DNA of 64,000 nucleotides from the NCBI GenBank assembly GCA_030068145.1, contig JAPJBO010000346.1, positions 1 through 64,000 on the forward strand, written 5' to 3'. Below are positions 9,330 to 19,769 of the stretch, piece after piece. Source of the stretch: Diplonema papillatum. Lineage: Eukaryota > Euglenozoa > Diplonemea > Diplonemida > Diplonemidae. Both the position numbers and the translations under genes were made by a program. The notes beneath the pieces were generated by a model. That model was not told the origin of the DNA, searched no databases, and worked only from the letters and a program-made list of their open reading frames with translations. Each line of letters begins with the position of its first letter. Position 1 is the stretch's first letter.

Positions 9330-10830
9330 ATCATCATGCGGTGCAAAGACCCGACGGGTTGCTACAGAGCTACACAGCTGCATTGGCTTGCAGGAGTCAC
9401 CAAGTGTGCATCCTCTCACGGTCTTCAACGATCAGTGCGAAAGCGTGTTTCCGACGATGACACACGATTGTGACGCAGAGACCCGACGGCTCAAAGGTTT
9501 GCAGCTGTCAGTCTGTACCGAGACACGTGCATCTTCTCACGGTCTTCCCTACCAGCGCGAAAGCGTGTTTCCGATGATGACATTCCATCATATGGTGCCG
9601 ACACCCGGCAGCTTGAAGGCTTGCAGCAGTCAGCCCAGATGTGCATCTTCTCGCGGTTTTCACAGACCCGGCGCTCGAAGGCTTGCAGCAGCCGGTCTGT
9701 ACCGGGAGTGCATCTTCTCACGGTGTTCACAATGATCAGCGCGAAAGCGTGTTATGTCGCGCAGAGACCCGGCGCTCGAAGGCTTGCAGCAGCCAGTCTG
9801 TACCGGGAGTGCATCTTCTCACGGTGTTCACAATGATCAGCGCGAAAGCGTGTTATGTCGCGCAGAGACCCGGCGCTCGAAGGCTTGCAGCAGCCAGTCT
9901 GTACCGGGAGTGCATCTTCTCACGGTGTTCACAATGATCAGCGCGAAAGCGTGTTATGTCGCGCAGAGACCCGGCAGCTCGAAGGCTTGCGGCAGTCAGT
10001 CTGTGCCAACGGGTGTGCATCGTCTCACGGTGTTCACGGTGATCAGCGCAGACGCGTGTTTCCGACGATGACACTGTGTCATGTGGCGCAGAGACTCGGC
10101 AGCTCGAAGCCTTGCAGCAGTCAGTCTATACCAATAGGTGCATCTTCGCACGGTGTTCACGATGATCAGCGCAGACGCGTGTTTCCGACGATGACACAGT
10201 GTCATGTGGCGCAGAGACCCGGCAGCTCGAAGGCTTGCGGCAGTCAGTCTGTACCGGGAGTGCATCTTCTCACGGTGTTTACGGTGATCAGCGCAGACGC
10301 GTGTTTCCGACGATGACACTGTGTCGTGTGGCGCAGAGACCCGGCAGCTCGAAGCCTTGCAGCAGTCAGTCTATACCAATAGGTGCATCTTCGCACGGTG
10401 TTCACGATGATCAGCGCGGACGCGTGTTTCCGACGATGACACTGTGTCGTGTGGGGCTGAGACCCGGCAGCTCGAAGGCTTGCGGCAGTCAGTCTGTACC
10501 GGGAGTGCATCTTCTCACGGTGTTTACGGTGATCAGCGCAGACGCGTGTTTCCGACGATGACACTGTGTCATGTGGCGCAGAGACCCGGCAGCTCGAAGC
10601 CTTGCAGCAGTCAGTCTATACCAATAGGTGCATCTTCGCACGGTGTTCACGATGATCAGCGCGGACGCGTGTTTCCGACGATGACACTGTGTCGTGTGGG
10701 GCTGAGACCCGGCAGCTCGAAGGCTTGCAGCAGTCAGTCTGTACCAACAGGTGTGCATCGTCTCACGGTGTTCGCGGTGATCAGCGCGGACGCGTGTTTC
10801 CGACGATGACACCGTCATGCGGCGCAGAGA
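9330..10830. repeat. Satellite array derived from the sulfotransferase 3' end
   Basis: About a dozen units. Three adjacent 101-base units occur at about 9660-9965; further units are about 122-124 bases, arranged as a 245-base dimer at 10200-10690. Each carries AGACCCGGCAGCTCGAAG and GATCAGCGC(A/G)(G/A)ACGCGTGTTTCCG-like segments. The last unit merges with the sulfotransferase stop codon and last codons, so the array is a tandem expansion of the gene's 3' coding end plus 3' UTR. Divergence increases away from the gene. Confidence 0.9.
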
Positions 10831-12191
10831 CCCGACGGCAGCTCGAAGCCACACTGCTGCTGCGTGTAGATCTGGCAGAACCGCTCGACCGCCTTGGTGT
10901 ACAGCAGCATGTCCCAGCGGTTGGCAGTGGCAACGGCCTGCCTCTCCTCTTCGTCCTCGGCCACCTTGTAGCTTCCCTTCCGCACCGTTTTGGTCAGCAC
11001 GGGATCCGACATGTCAACGCCGGTCACGCACTGCAGCAACGCCAACGACGCTTCGAACTCTTCCATGACCAGGATCACGTCGAAGTCAGCCATGGCTGCC
11101 ACTGCGCGGTCGTAGACGTCCTTCGTCACGTCCGTCTCCGCCTTGCAAGGCTTCCCGGAGAGCATCTTCGCCAGGCAATTCCTCGTCGAGGGTTCCTGCG
11201 CGAAGGTCATCAGCGTGAACGCGTCGGGGTTCGCGCTGGCCATGAAGAGGCGGTCTCGGAACGCTTGCTTCATGAGGAGCCCGCAGCACGGCCACTCCTT
11301 CTGCCCGTGGTGAAACGCGGAGATCACTCGGTCCACGGGTTTCCGCACGTTGAGCACCAGCAGGTCGATTTCACCGGACTGCCGCCGCGCGACGTCGCCT
11401 TTGTTGAAGGCCTCGTGCCCGTAGCAACCCGCAACGCCGTCGCACGGCTGCTGGTTCTTCGGGTTGCCCATGCACGGCTCCGCCGAGCAGCCGACGGCCG
11501 TCCGCAGCGCGGTCGTGAACGCGGTGCCGCCCGCCTTCGGCACGTGGACGAACCTGATTTTCGCGACTTTCCCCGCTTTTTGGGGGGGGCCCTTTTTCGG
11601 GGGCGGCGCCGCGGCAGGGGGCGGGGGGGTCGGTTTGGCTGCGGCGGGCGTGCTTGGGGGCCGGTCGGGGGTTTGGGCGGCCAAGGTGCGTTCGATGCTG
11701 GAGAAGTCGGCTGCGTCGACGGTGAAGGAGGGGTCGCTGGCTTGGAGGTGCTTTTCGAGCTCCGCTGCAACGGCGTACGCGCGGCGTACTCGGTTGTGCA
11801 GGAACTCCAAGCTCACACCCTTCGGATCCAGCGACGTGGCCCCAGACGGCCAAGCGTAGACCTTTCCGTTCTGGTGCTGGATCTTCACCAGGCCGACCGC
11901 CTTGTTATACGCGAGGACCACGCCGACCGACCCGCACAGCGGAGCCATGCTGTCGTCCCACTGCAGAACCGGGACCGACAGCACCAGCGAGCGCGCCCAG
12001 TCGCAGTCTTCGGTGACGGTCACGTTCTGCCCCACGTGCGAGGCGGGCTCCGCGCCGCCGCCGCCGCCGCCGGCAGCCCCGCCCGAGGTCAGTAGGTACG
12101 CCGCGACGAACAGGCCGAGGGAGAACACGACCAGCAGGTTGCCTTTGCTCGCGTGCGGGTCTTCCTTCCGGAGAGCAGGCTTCCGGACCAT
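10815..12191 (-). CDS. Type II membrane sulfotransferase, complete single exon
   Basis: 458 residues from an ATG at 12191 to a TGA at 10815. It should transfer sulfate from PAPS to a glycan in the Golgi lumen. Residues about 17-36 (NLLVVFSLGLFVAAYLLTSG) form a signal anchor after a short basic cytosolic tail, then a glycine stretch, a luminal stem and a Pro/Ala-rich linker before the catalytic domain. The 5'-phosphosulfate-binding loop is FVHVPKAGGTAF and the 3'-phosphate-binding segment is NVRKPVDRVISAF, the pattern of carbohydrate sulfotransferases (heparan 2-O / Gal3ST type). Several Cys pairs follow. The substrate cannot be told. The last codons (GFELPSGLCAA) are the seed of the satellite downstream. 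No intron is needed. Confidence 0.85.
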   Translation of the reverse strand: MVRKPALRKEDPHASKGNLLVVFSLGLFVAAYLLTSGGAAGGGGGGAEPASHVGQNVTVTEDCDWARSLVLSVPVLQWDDSMAPLCGSVGVVLAYNKAVGLVKIQHQNGKVYAWPSGATSLDPKGVSLEFLHNRVRRAYAVAAELEKHLQASDPSFTVDAADFSSIERTLAAQTPDRPPSTPAAAKPTPPPPAAAPPPKKGPPQKAGKVAKIRFVHVPKAGGTAFTTALRTAVGCSAEPCMGNPKNQQPCDGVAGCYGHEAFNKGDVARRQSGEIDLLVLNVRKPVDRVISAFHHGQKEWPCCGLLMKQAFRDRLFMASANPDAFTLMTFAQEPSTRNCLAKMLSGKPCKAETDVTKDVYDRAVAAMADFDVILVMEEFEASLALLQCVTGVDMSDPVLTKTVRKGSYKVAEDEEERQAVATANRWDMLLYTKAVERFCQIYTQQQCGFELPSGLCAA

Positions 12192-12404
12192 CGAGCCCCC
12201 CCCGCGCTACTTTCTGGCTGTGGCGCCGGCGGAGCCGGTAGACGGCGTTCTTCTTGCGAATAAGCACCTGTTCTGTCGACAGTTGAAGCTCGCTTGAGAT
12301 TCAGGGAATTTAGTGTTTCTGTGACCACACAGAAATTTGGGTTCAGCGCCGGGCGTGAGCCAAACACCTCCGTAAGGCGTTAAAACTGGTCGGAGGAAGG
12401 TATT

Positions 12405-12465
12405 TTAGGCTACGTAGTGTAAGGCTACGTACGTAGTGTAAGGCTACGTACGTACGTACATGCGG
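12405..12465. repeat. Short tandem repeat, TACGTA-rich
   Basis: Repeats of GTAAGGCTACGTACGTA-like units. Confidence 0.8.
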
Positions 12466-12469
12466 ACTG

Positions 12470-14200
12470 ATTTATTATGTGCTCGCGTGTTATCACTGCA
12501 CAGTACCACCCACATGTAGTGCTGTGTGTGGAGTATTCACAGACACGCTGTGATGTCCTGCAGTGGTGTACACACATCTACAGTAAGTACGATCTACGTA
12601 CACAACATCAAGCGTCTCAGGACATGGTACTACACCTTCCTCAACGGCATTTTTCAAAGCCGCTGTTGTTAGAAACCTCGTCATTGGATCCAGAGATCAG
12701 GTTGCAAGGTGGCCCCGTCTGCTGGACATCGGCGTACTGCTGGTATTCAGAAGGCTGGGATGTCGTTGTGCTTTCTGGTAAACCGCTAAACTGTACAACT
12801 CGCGCCGAAGAAGATACAGAACCTGGAGTTTTGTATGTTCTATACATGGGGGTGTTCCTGTATTTACAGGTGATCTCACGTTGTGTCTTTTCGCATGCTA
12901 CGCCACATGTTGTTATCAGTCATTCTGGTCCGAGGGAGTTGTTGAAATTTTTCGAATCCAATATTTTCAGCTTCCGCCCCTCAGCGGGCTCCAGACCTCC
13001 ATATCTGACGGATTGTGCCTAACACTATGCTACCGCAAGCTGCAGATACCCTGCCCTGAGCTGCTATGTCGTGGTAGTCATATAAATCCACCACCGAACA
13101 AGTCCAGTTTTCTATTTTGTTCAAGCTCAACGTGCGTTGGGGCTAGGTACCAGAGATACAATCCAGTGACGAGTGCGTGTGCAATGCGACCCTTTCGGGG
13201 TGGCGCACGGTTGTGCGTTGTTGTGCGCGACACAGCCAAGCCAGTTCTGCAGTGGGCACCCATATGGGGCGGCAAGCGACTATGCAATTCCCAGAATCGC
13301 GCGAAATAGGATGCTGTAACAAACGGCGTCAGGAACAGAGGCGAAAAGGGAAAGAAGGCAACCCCCCGTGCCGGCCAGGAGGCGCGAGCGACGGAGAGGT
13401 GGTGAGAGGATCGCATCAAAAAAAAACGAAAGCAAAAAAAAAAGAAGAAGAAGAAAAAGGCTTTGGGCTGCAAAACAACCACACACAACCGGCCACAACA
13501 CGGCAAAACAACGGCAACAGCAGTGGCGTTCTCCCTCGGAAACGAAAAGAAGAACGGTACTCTGCAGTGATTCCCGGACGCAGCAAAAATCGGTTGTTTT
13601 TAGCGGAAACATCTTTTGTGGGCAGAGGGCGCAGCTACGCCTTGCTGAGCCGTACATTTATTCGGGCAGGCAGCGGTGTGAGGGCTCCCAAAGCCACGCA
13701 CTGACTCATGCGGGAGGATCCTTCCGTCCACGTTGCAGTGGGCGAGCGGAAAAAAATGAACATTTCCGAGGGAAATGGCCAAAGTGCTTGCCTGCCTTGG
13801 GCACTTGCACTTTCCTGGTTTCATGCCAAAACGCAGCTGCCCGTGGGAAATCACCAGTCTTCTGGATGAAACAAATCACTCAGCGCCTCTCTCACACACT
13901 CTCTCTCTCCCCCAAGCTTCGAGAAGCTGGAGTTAATTATTTGGCAAAACAATACCCTGAAGGTTCTCCCCAAGGCTTACGCTTCACGTGTAGAACGTGG
14001 ATTCCACACGGTTAAATTCAGGTGCCACGTGTGGATTTTGATTTATTTTTTCCTTCACATGTGCTTCCACGTGTGAACCCACAGGTTGGTCTACATGCAG
14101 GGGAGTCTAGGCCCGGTCGGTCGTGACAAGTCGCCAAGGATGCACAGCCAAGTGTCGCCAAGTCCGGATGAAAAGGATACTTTTCCCCCGAACCGCAAGG
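12470..14200. other. No gene recognised
   Basis: Contains A-rich tracts at 13415-13460 and a CT-rich stretch at 13885-13915. ORFs here are short, mutually overlapping and without recognisable domains. Confidence 0.3.
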
Positions 14201-14204
14201 CGTC

Positions 14205-14590
14205 CACACGTCGGGGCTTACGCAGCTCTTTTGTCTTGGAGCTAAATACCTGCTGTAAATCAGTACGTAGGGTCAGGCAAAGGATAAATAGAGCATAGGG
14301 GCTCACCTGCCAGTGTTGCATGTCTTTGCCTCTGCCTCCTCTCCGGCCTCAACCCTCCAGTGTCGCGGTGGTAAGCAACAGCAGGATCTGCCGACCGGAA
14401 TCCCCGGTACTGCGGTTGATTCCCCAGAGGAATCTGCAGAAAAGATAGTACGTGCCGACAACGTACTGATATCAGCACGTGTGTACACGTACTGATTCAG
14501 AATGTGTTCAAAAAGAAATGCGTAGTTTTGTTGAAACTAAGAAAATTGACGTGCTGAAATCAGTTCAGCATGCTGAACGTAAAGCCTGCC
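14205..14590 (+). repeat. R16 repeat, uninterrupted copy
   Basis: Matches the two flanks of the complete DIRS-like element: 45370-45430 on its left and 52798-53045 on its right. It therefore serves as the empty-site version of that insertion. Shared landmarks are TTTTGTCTTGGAGCTAAATA, AAATAGAGCATAGGGG and GTGTCGCGGTGGTAAGCAAC. Confidence 0.85.
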
Positions 14591-14764
14591 GCGCGTATTT
14601 TCTCTGAAACCGAAAACGGAGCGTAAGCTCTCCCCAAAACACCAAAAAAGGCGTGCTCGAAACGGACACCCGCTTTTTCGGGTGCGACAAGAAAAATACT
14701 TGATGAAGGTGCCTGCCTGTACTCATTTCGAAGGGAGGCGAGAAGTCGGCGGGCAAAAGTTTCT

Positions 14765-14860
14765 TGGGTTTGAAGGGCGCGTGGTGCTTGCACCACTGAG
14801 GCCAGGTTTTTTTAACCGCGGGTTTAGTGAAGGATTGTTCGGGAAACGGTCGCGAGCGAA
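14765..14860 (+). repeat. R15 interspersed repeat
   Basis: Shares GCGCGTGGTGCTTGCACCAC and CCGCGGGTTT..GAAGGAT with 58380-58460. Contains the palindrome TGGTGCTTGCACCA. Confidence 0.7.
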
Positions 14861-15049
14861 ACCCCGGGATGCAAGAACGTACCCCGGGATGCAAGAACGT
14901 ACTTATATTGCTCGATACCGTGTCCCTGCCTGCATTGGGCGGGCCAGCCAAAATGCGCGGAACCTAAGTGTCCGCAAGCTGGACAGCGACACGAATCTGG
15001 CACAGAGAGCGCAGGCGAGAGGGCTCCCCTGGAACTGTCAGAGCAATTG

Positions 15050-15415
15050 GGTGAAAAATACTCGAGGGGCTGCCTTGTGCTTACTTCACAGGAGCAGGCC
15101 AGAGGGGGAGAAAACAATACAACGAGCATTACACCTGTTTGTGTCGATTGCGAAGCCAACGAAGGCTTTGGTCGGATTTAGCTGACATAAAACTCCAGGT
15201 CTTTTTGGCTGAACGCTTACGCCCGCCACTAAACCCAGATTCGCCTGCGTTTCGTGTGGGCTACAGCACATTTCCCTCCTTTGAGGTTGGAATATTGTGG
15301 CGATAGGGGGGAGTCATCGGCATGTCGATGAGTACCACATTATTGACCTTCGAGATTTCGCAATTGCAGCCTCGCCTCCTCGAGTGTTCCCTACAAAGCA
15401 GGTGCTTATACAAAA
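15050..15415 (+). repeat. R1 element copy, diverged with internal insertions
   Basis: Starts AAAATACTCGAGGGGCTGCC and ends CAAAGCAGGTGCTTATACAA, with TTACGCCCGCCACTAAACCC between. Longer than the 230-base intact copies because of extra sequence at about 15120-15185 and 15290-15355. Confidence 0.75.
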
Positions 15416-16640
15416 AAAACTCAGGACGCCCGGCGACCTGTGACCGCGACTTACTACTCTACTACCACTCCACTAGAATGCATTGCCGTATCTTCTGCTT
15501 CGACACAGCCGAGAACGATCGGCAAAAGCAAGGTCTGTTCGACGGCGGAAAATCGCCCGTTTTCGTTTTTTGAAGCAAAACTATTTGCGGGGACAATCTG
15601 TGGCGTCGTCTTGCAATAACCGGAGGGGGGGGGGGGGGGGGGATTGATCGCCCGGGAAGTGTTCGTTGCGTCAGCCGGTCGTGATCTTCGCGTGCGCGGT
15701 GCCTGTTCTGACTCTGCCCGATCGACTTCATTGTTTGATTCTCGATGGTTCTTCCTTCCAGAACTCGATAGGAATGCCGAGGTTAATCGACGTATCTTCG
15801 GTCGCTTTAGTTCTTGCGATCTTCGAAGGATCGTCCGTGTCTTCCCTTCGGCCTGCTGTGAAGCACCAGACCAGCAGGTTTGCGCAATCGACGCGCTGGG
15901 GAGTTGCATGAGGAAATGTCCAGGTATCGGTTCCAGAACATCAAGCAGATTGCAGACACTGAGGGCAAAAACAGGAAGCACGAGTCGAAAGGGTTGCGTT
16001 GCTGTTGTCGTTGTTGTCGTTGCCGCAGCCGTTCCCCCGGGCGCTGCTGTTGCCCCCGTTGTTGCTGTTGCTGCAGACGTTGCCGCTGCCGCCGTTGTTG
16101 CCGTGGCTGTTGCCGCCGCCGCCGCCGCCGTTGTTGTAGTTGCTGCTGTCGTCGCCCGCTTCGCAGCTGAAGACCCTGCTAGACCCTCCTGTGACACGGA
16201 CAGGAAGCTCAATATCCCGCGCCTGCGATAGCAGAAACCCAGGCTGCAACCCAGGCTGAATGCAATTGGCTCATTGCATTCACACGTGCCAATGCCTCTC
16301 TCACTCAGGTGAGCACCCTTCCATAATATGTTTGCGGTTGCCGGGCACTGCAACGCAGTGACGGGCGGCATGATGCAACCAGCCTGAGACTGAGCGTGAA
16401 ATCGGGGTTGCGGGACAACTTTCAGTGGGATGCAGCAGGTTGCTTCGGTGGTTGTCTGCGAGCTGGATATCGTCGGCTGCATGCCACCCAGGAGGCCATC
16501 AACATAAACCTGCGAGTAAACTCCGCAGGGCATGGGGCTGCCGTGTGCAATGTATCCAACAGTTGAAGTACCGCAGGGAAAAGAGTACGGGGAGCAATCC
16601 TGCGAAGCTGAGGGCAGCATGTCGCAGGCGCGAAGTACCC
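15416..16640. repeat. Simple-sequence region: poly-G and a trinucleotide-rich tract
   Basis: A run of about 17-18 G lies at 15626-15642. From about 15985 to 16160 there is an imperfect GTT/GCC/GTC trinucleotide tract that opens ORFs of Ala/Val or Cys/Arg on one strand and Thr/Ala or Asn/Gly on the other. No gene recognised. Confidence 0.75.
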
Positions 16641-16735
16641 TACTGAGGAGGGGGGCGGGGAGAAAATAATACAACTACAAAATGGGTCTTTCTCGTTGAA
16701 CGCTTACGCCCGCGGTAAGCCCAGCTTTTATCAGT
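16640..16735 (+). repeat. R1 element fragment
   Basis: Carries only the central part (GAGAAAATAATACAACTACA ... GAACGCTTACGCCCGC). It lies just left of the inverted-repeat element. Confidence 0.65.
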
Positions 16736-16769
16736 ATTTTTTGAGTGGTATGGGGGGGGGGCAGCGCTC

Positions 16770-17240
16770 TTGTTAAGGATCAGCCACTTTGGCCGGATGG
16801 CCGGATAAACCAGACCCCCCCCCCCCTCTACAGTGCAGTTGTCTTGGAGGCTGGGTGGTCAAATTCTCTAAGGTGAAATGGTCAAAATTCCCTGCCAAAA
16901 GTGGGCCCACAAAAATTTTCCAAAGTGTGGTATTTGGGGTATTTGGGGCAAAAAAAAAATTTTTTTTTTCTGACCGCCCACCGTGGTGACCACCTTCGAG
17001 AGTGACAGGTAGCGTCTCCCCCCTCACACACACGGTGAACTCCAGCCTCTGAGATGGAGTTAAATCGGGAGGTCCGAAAAGGGCATGTGCCACACCCGCA
17101 AAGGGCATGTGCCACACCCGCAAAGGGCATGTGCCACACCCGCAAAGGGCATGTGCCACACCCAAAAAGCGGGTGTGAAAGTTGGATTTTCGTGTGTAAA
17201 TACCTGTGTTCTCATCAGTATTCTGGACTGACTTTGCCTT
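16770..17240 (+). repeat. Left inverted-repeat arm of the DNA element
   Basis: Terminal TTGTTAAG block, poly-C, an about 165-base segment (16845-17030) not found in the right arm, then the subterminal repeat zone. The latter holds four tandem 22-base units with GGGCATGTGCCACACCCGC, plausible transposase-binding sites. Confidence 0.8.
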
Positions 17241-17321
17241 TTCCCCCAATTTCTCAGATACCTGTTCGTTGATACCTCAAGAAAACATCATCCAGCGACT
17301 CACACACTCTTAAACACAACG

Positions 17322-18302
17322 ATGCCACTGTCCTCAAGTATGCCACGAACACCTGAAGACAACAAGCGGAGGCGCACGATCGAGGGCAGCGACAATGGCA
17401 GCGACTGCGAAGCCAACAACACGGCGACCTCCGACGTTGTCTCCAACTTTATTGAGGCATACCTCGTAAAGAAGGTCGGAGCAGCGATAAGGTTGAGCAG
17501 CCTGCGTCAGCTCGTTTCCGAGGTGACAGGAGTAAGACTCCACAAAAAGTCGCCGTTGTTGATGCAGGTCATCACCGACTTCATAAAGCCGCCGAAATTC
17601 ACAGCGGGGGAGGTTACAGCAATGACGAAGGCGAGAACCCTTCCGGATCAATACCGCATTGAAAGCAAAGTGCGCAACGTCCAAGATGTGAAGGTTGTTG
17701 GTGTCACGCTCAGAAGCAAGCCGATCACGGCGTGGAGACAGCAGACACATGCTAAGCACGCGCTGTACAACAAAGTGGTTCAAGCCACTAAGCCCACGTT
17801 CCGCGGAGCGGATCTCCTGGCCGTTCTGTCGTCCATTACGCAGGCCCAGAACACGGATGCGGACGAGCCGTCGAAGCCCATACGCATCGCCTTCCCAATT
17901 ACGACGCCGGGTGCAAAAGAGCAAGGGTTCCATGTGACCCTCGTCGAAGGCCTGTTTACACAGGTTAATTACAAGGTGGTGGGCACAACAGTCACTCTCG
18001 AGTGCGTACGTGTTGTCCCCGCGGGCAGCAGTGTGCCATCGGGTCTGTACCCAACCACCTACGTCCTCGACGAGCCCGCTGACGACCAGAAGCCAGTGCT
18101 CTGCAGACAGCTCCACCTTGGCTTGTGGCAAGTGAAGGTCCCCATTGCGCAGGGTGCAGCACTTGCTGGCGAGGGAGTGGCGGCCGTGGACCTGGACGAG
18201 CAGTACCGCCAGATCATGGGGCTGGGTCTGACGGGCGACAATGATCCCCAGGAGGAAGAACAGCAGGCACTGCTGATTGAAGAGGACATTGAGGACATGT
18301 AG
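17322..18302 (+). CDS. ORF1 of the DNA element, unknown function
   Basis: 326 residues from an ATG at 17322, 80 bases after the left arm, to a TAG. The N-terminal 40 residues are polar with a possible nuclear localisation signal (DNKRRR). The middle (about 45-160) is basic and mostly helical-looking (SNFIEAYLVKKVGAAIRLS...). About 190-290 looks beta-rich (FHVTLVEGLFTQVNYKVVG). The tail is strongly acidic (EEEQQALLIEEDIEDM). I do not recognise the family. Its place before ORF2 inside the same inverted repeats suggests a DNA-binding or accessory transposition protein; that is inference. Confidence 0.65.
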   Translation: MPLSSSMPRTPEDNKRRRTIEGSDNGSDCEANNTATSDVVSNFIEAYLVKKVGAAIRLSSLRQLVSEVTGVRLHKKSPLLMQVITDFIKPPKFTAGEVTAMTKARTLPDQYRIESKVRNVQDVKVVGVTLRSKPITAWRQQTHAKHALYNKVVQATKPTFRGADLLAVLSSITQAQNTDADEPSKPIRIAFPITTPGAKEQGFHVTLVEGLFTQVNYKVVGTTVTLECVRVVPAGSSVPSGLYPTTYVLDEPADDQKPVLCRQLHLGLWQVKVPIAQGAALAGEGVAAVDLDEQYRQIMGLGLTGDNDPQEEEQQALLIEEDIEDM

Positions 18303-18445
18303 GGTCCTGTGTCCTCAGCATCCTCCAGGCCGCAGTTCGTATTGAGAACTCTTCTGTTCGCCAGTTCTGCGTCCCACCGCCTCATCGTACCAGTCACCCG
18401 TAAACTTCCGCTCGTGAGGGCCTCCTGCGGCGGTGTTCCCGCACG

Positions 18446-18665
18446 GGCGGCAGCATCACTTTGACCTTTCTTTTTCTGTTTTCTTCTGCGAGCTTCCCTT
18501 CACTGCCGCGCTGATCAGGTCATCATGTCCGTGGAGGTCCGCAGATAACGGCGGCAGCATCACTCTGGCCTCTATTTTTCCGTTTTCTGCTGCGAGCTTC
18601 CTTTTAGTCTGGCGCTGATCAAGTGCTTCCGCAATATTCATCTGGTCACACCATGTCCGTGGATA
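18446..18665 (+). repeat. Two-copy tandem duplication between the two ORFs
   Basis: Two units of about 100-115 bases share ACGGCGGCAGCATCACT, TTTTCTGCTGCGAGCTTCC-like sequence and CATGTCCGTGGA. Non-coding. Confidence 0.8.
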
Positions 18666-18724
18666 AGGGGCCCGGAGACGATATCGAAGGACTCATTCAT
18701 CACAGGAAGACAAATAATTAAACC

Positions 18725-19711
18725 ATGCAATCCGCAAACGCTGCTGTGTTAGAAGTGGGCAAAACTCTCATCGAAGAGCGTTATGCAACACGGACCTCCC
18801 AGAGAAAGCTAGACCTTGTCAATAAGTCGCACAAGCGGCGTACTAGCATGAGTATCGGGGTGTCCGTGAAGCGCTGCAGAAAAGTGGAGAAGGAGTCGCG
18901 CTCTCGAGTAAAGGAGAGACTGCAACGGGGCTTAGCAGGTGCGTTCAAGGTCTTGGAAGAGGAGGGGTGGCGTGAATCCGCAAGATTGTCTTCCGTACCG
19001 CTTGTTGGCGTACTGTATACCGACGGGTACACAGCAAGAAACTCGCTGAGATCGCGCAACGCGCGCACACGTCTGTCGATGTCCCTGGTATACCCAGAAA
19101 CCGGCGGTTTTGTCCCGTCCGTAACTGTCGTCGACCGGAAGAAAGCGCAATTTAAGCATTTCGAGAACCGGTTTCTCAACCATGCAATTTTGCGCCTTCA
19201 CAATGCAAAGATCGTTCGCGGCCACGGTGTGACTCGGGTTCGGATCGAAAAGATCACCGGAGATCACTTTGACCGATGGCAGAGGCTTGACGGGTGTGGT
19301 GGAAGAGGCCACCGCTGCGCAGTATGCACCGTTCCAACAAGCGAATGGAGCATGTACATACATCGCTTTCCTCACCTCAGCCTTGCCCAAATGGCTGCAG
19401 CTGGCTACACATCGCTGCTGAGCGCAGTGGCACCATCAGCACACTACGTTTCTCCAGCCCTGCACGACATAAAGGGTATGGGGTTGGCGTTGTTCAAGGA
19501 GCTGGATGCTGAGAGTACGTCGGCACTTCGAGACCTGTGCAGCACTTTGAACATCGATGTCAGCCAGAATGCTACCGGAGAAGGTAGTCTCCCTGATGGC
19601 GCAACGAGAGCTATCACCAACATTTCGCTGGCTATTCATCAGCCTAAGCGACCTTGCCGAATTCCGGTATTCGGACGAGAGAAGGGCACTGGGAGTCGTA
19701 TTCTGAGGTAA
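18725..19711 (+). CDS. ORF2 of the DNA element, candidate transposase
   Basis: 328 residues from an ATG at 18725 to a TAA. The N-terminus (to about 75) is rich in Lys/Arg and helical. A core follows with GVLYTDGYTARNS, VTVVDRKKAQF, ITGDHFDRWQRLDG, a Cys pair (GHRCAVC) and PALHDIKGMGLALFKEL. A Cys-x2-Cys followed by a conserved LH-D-x2-G helix is seen in several cut-and-paste transposases, among them RAG1/Transib, but the match is loose and the catalytic triad cannot be assigned with certainty (candidates are the Asp in YTDGY and the Asp in ALHDI). The C-terminus may be degraded or continue in a missing exon. It is the only transposase candidate in the element. Confidence 0.5.
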   Translation: MQSANAAVLEVGKTLIEERYATRTSQRKLDLVNKSHKRRTSMSIGVSVKRCRKVEKESRSRVKERLQRGLAGAFKVLEEEGWRESARLSSVPLVGVLYTDGYTARNSLRSRNARTRLSMSLVYPETGGFVPSVTVVDRKKAQFKHFENRFLNHAILRLHNAKIVRGHGVTRVRIEKITGDHFDRWQRLDGCGGRGHRCAVCTVPTSEWSMYIHRFPHLSLAQMAAAGYTSLLSAVAPSAHYVSPALHDIKGMGLALFKELDAESTSALRDLCSTLNIDVSQNATGEGSLPDGATRAITNISLAIHQPKRPCRIPVFGREKGTGSRILR

Positions 19712-19769
19712 TTCAATCAACAAACATAATCCAAAGGGGGTTGAGGTTCAAAAGGAACATGTTGCATTC

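Noticed and set aside
10689..12095. A 468-codon plus-strand ORF
   Set aside because: It is antisense to the sulfotransferase, whose motifs, signal anchor and start are clear, and it begins in the satellite.
15985..16231. Ala/Val-rich or Cys/Arg-rich protein
   Set aside because: The ORFs exist on both strands only because of an imperfect trinucleotide tract.
16776..16790. TTAA as a target-site duplication (piggyBac or Kolobok type)
   Set aside because: TTAA lies inside the terminal repeat TTGTTAAG and the flanking TTG is also mirrored, so it belongs to the element.
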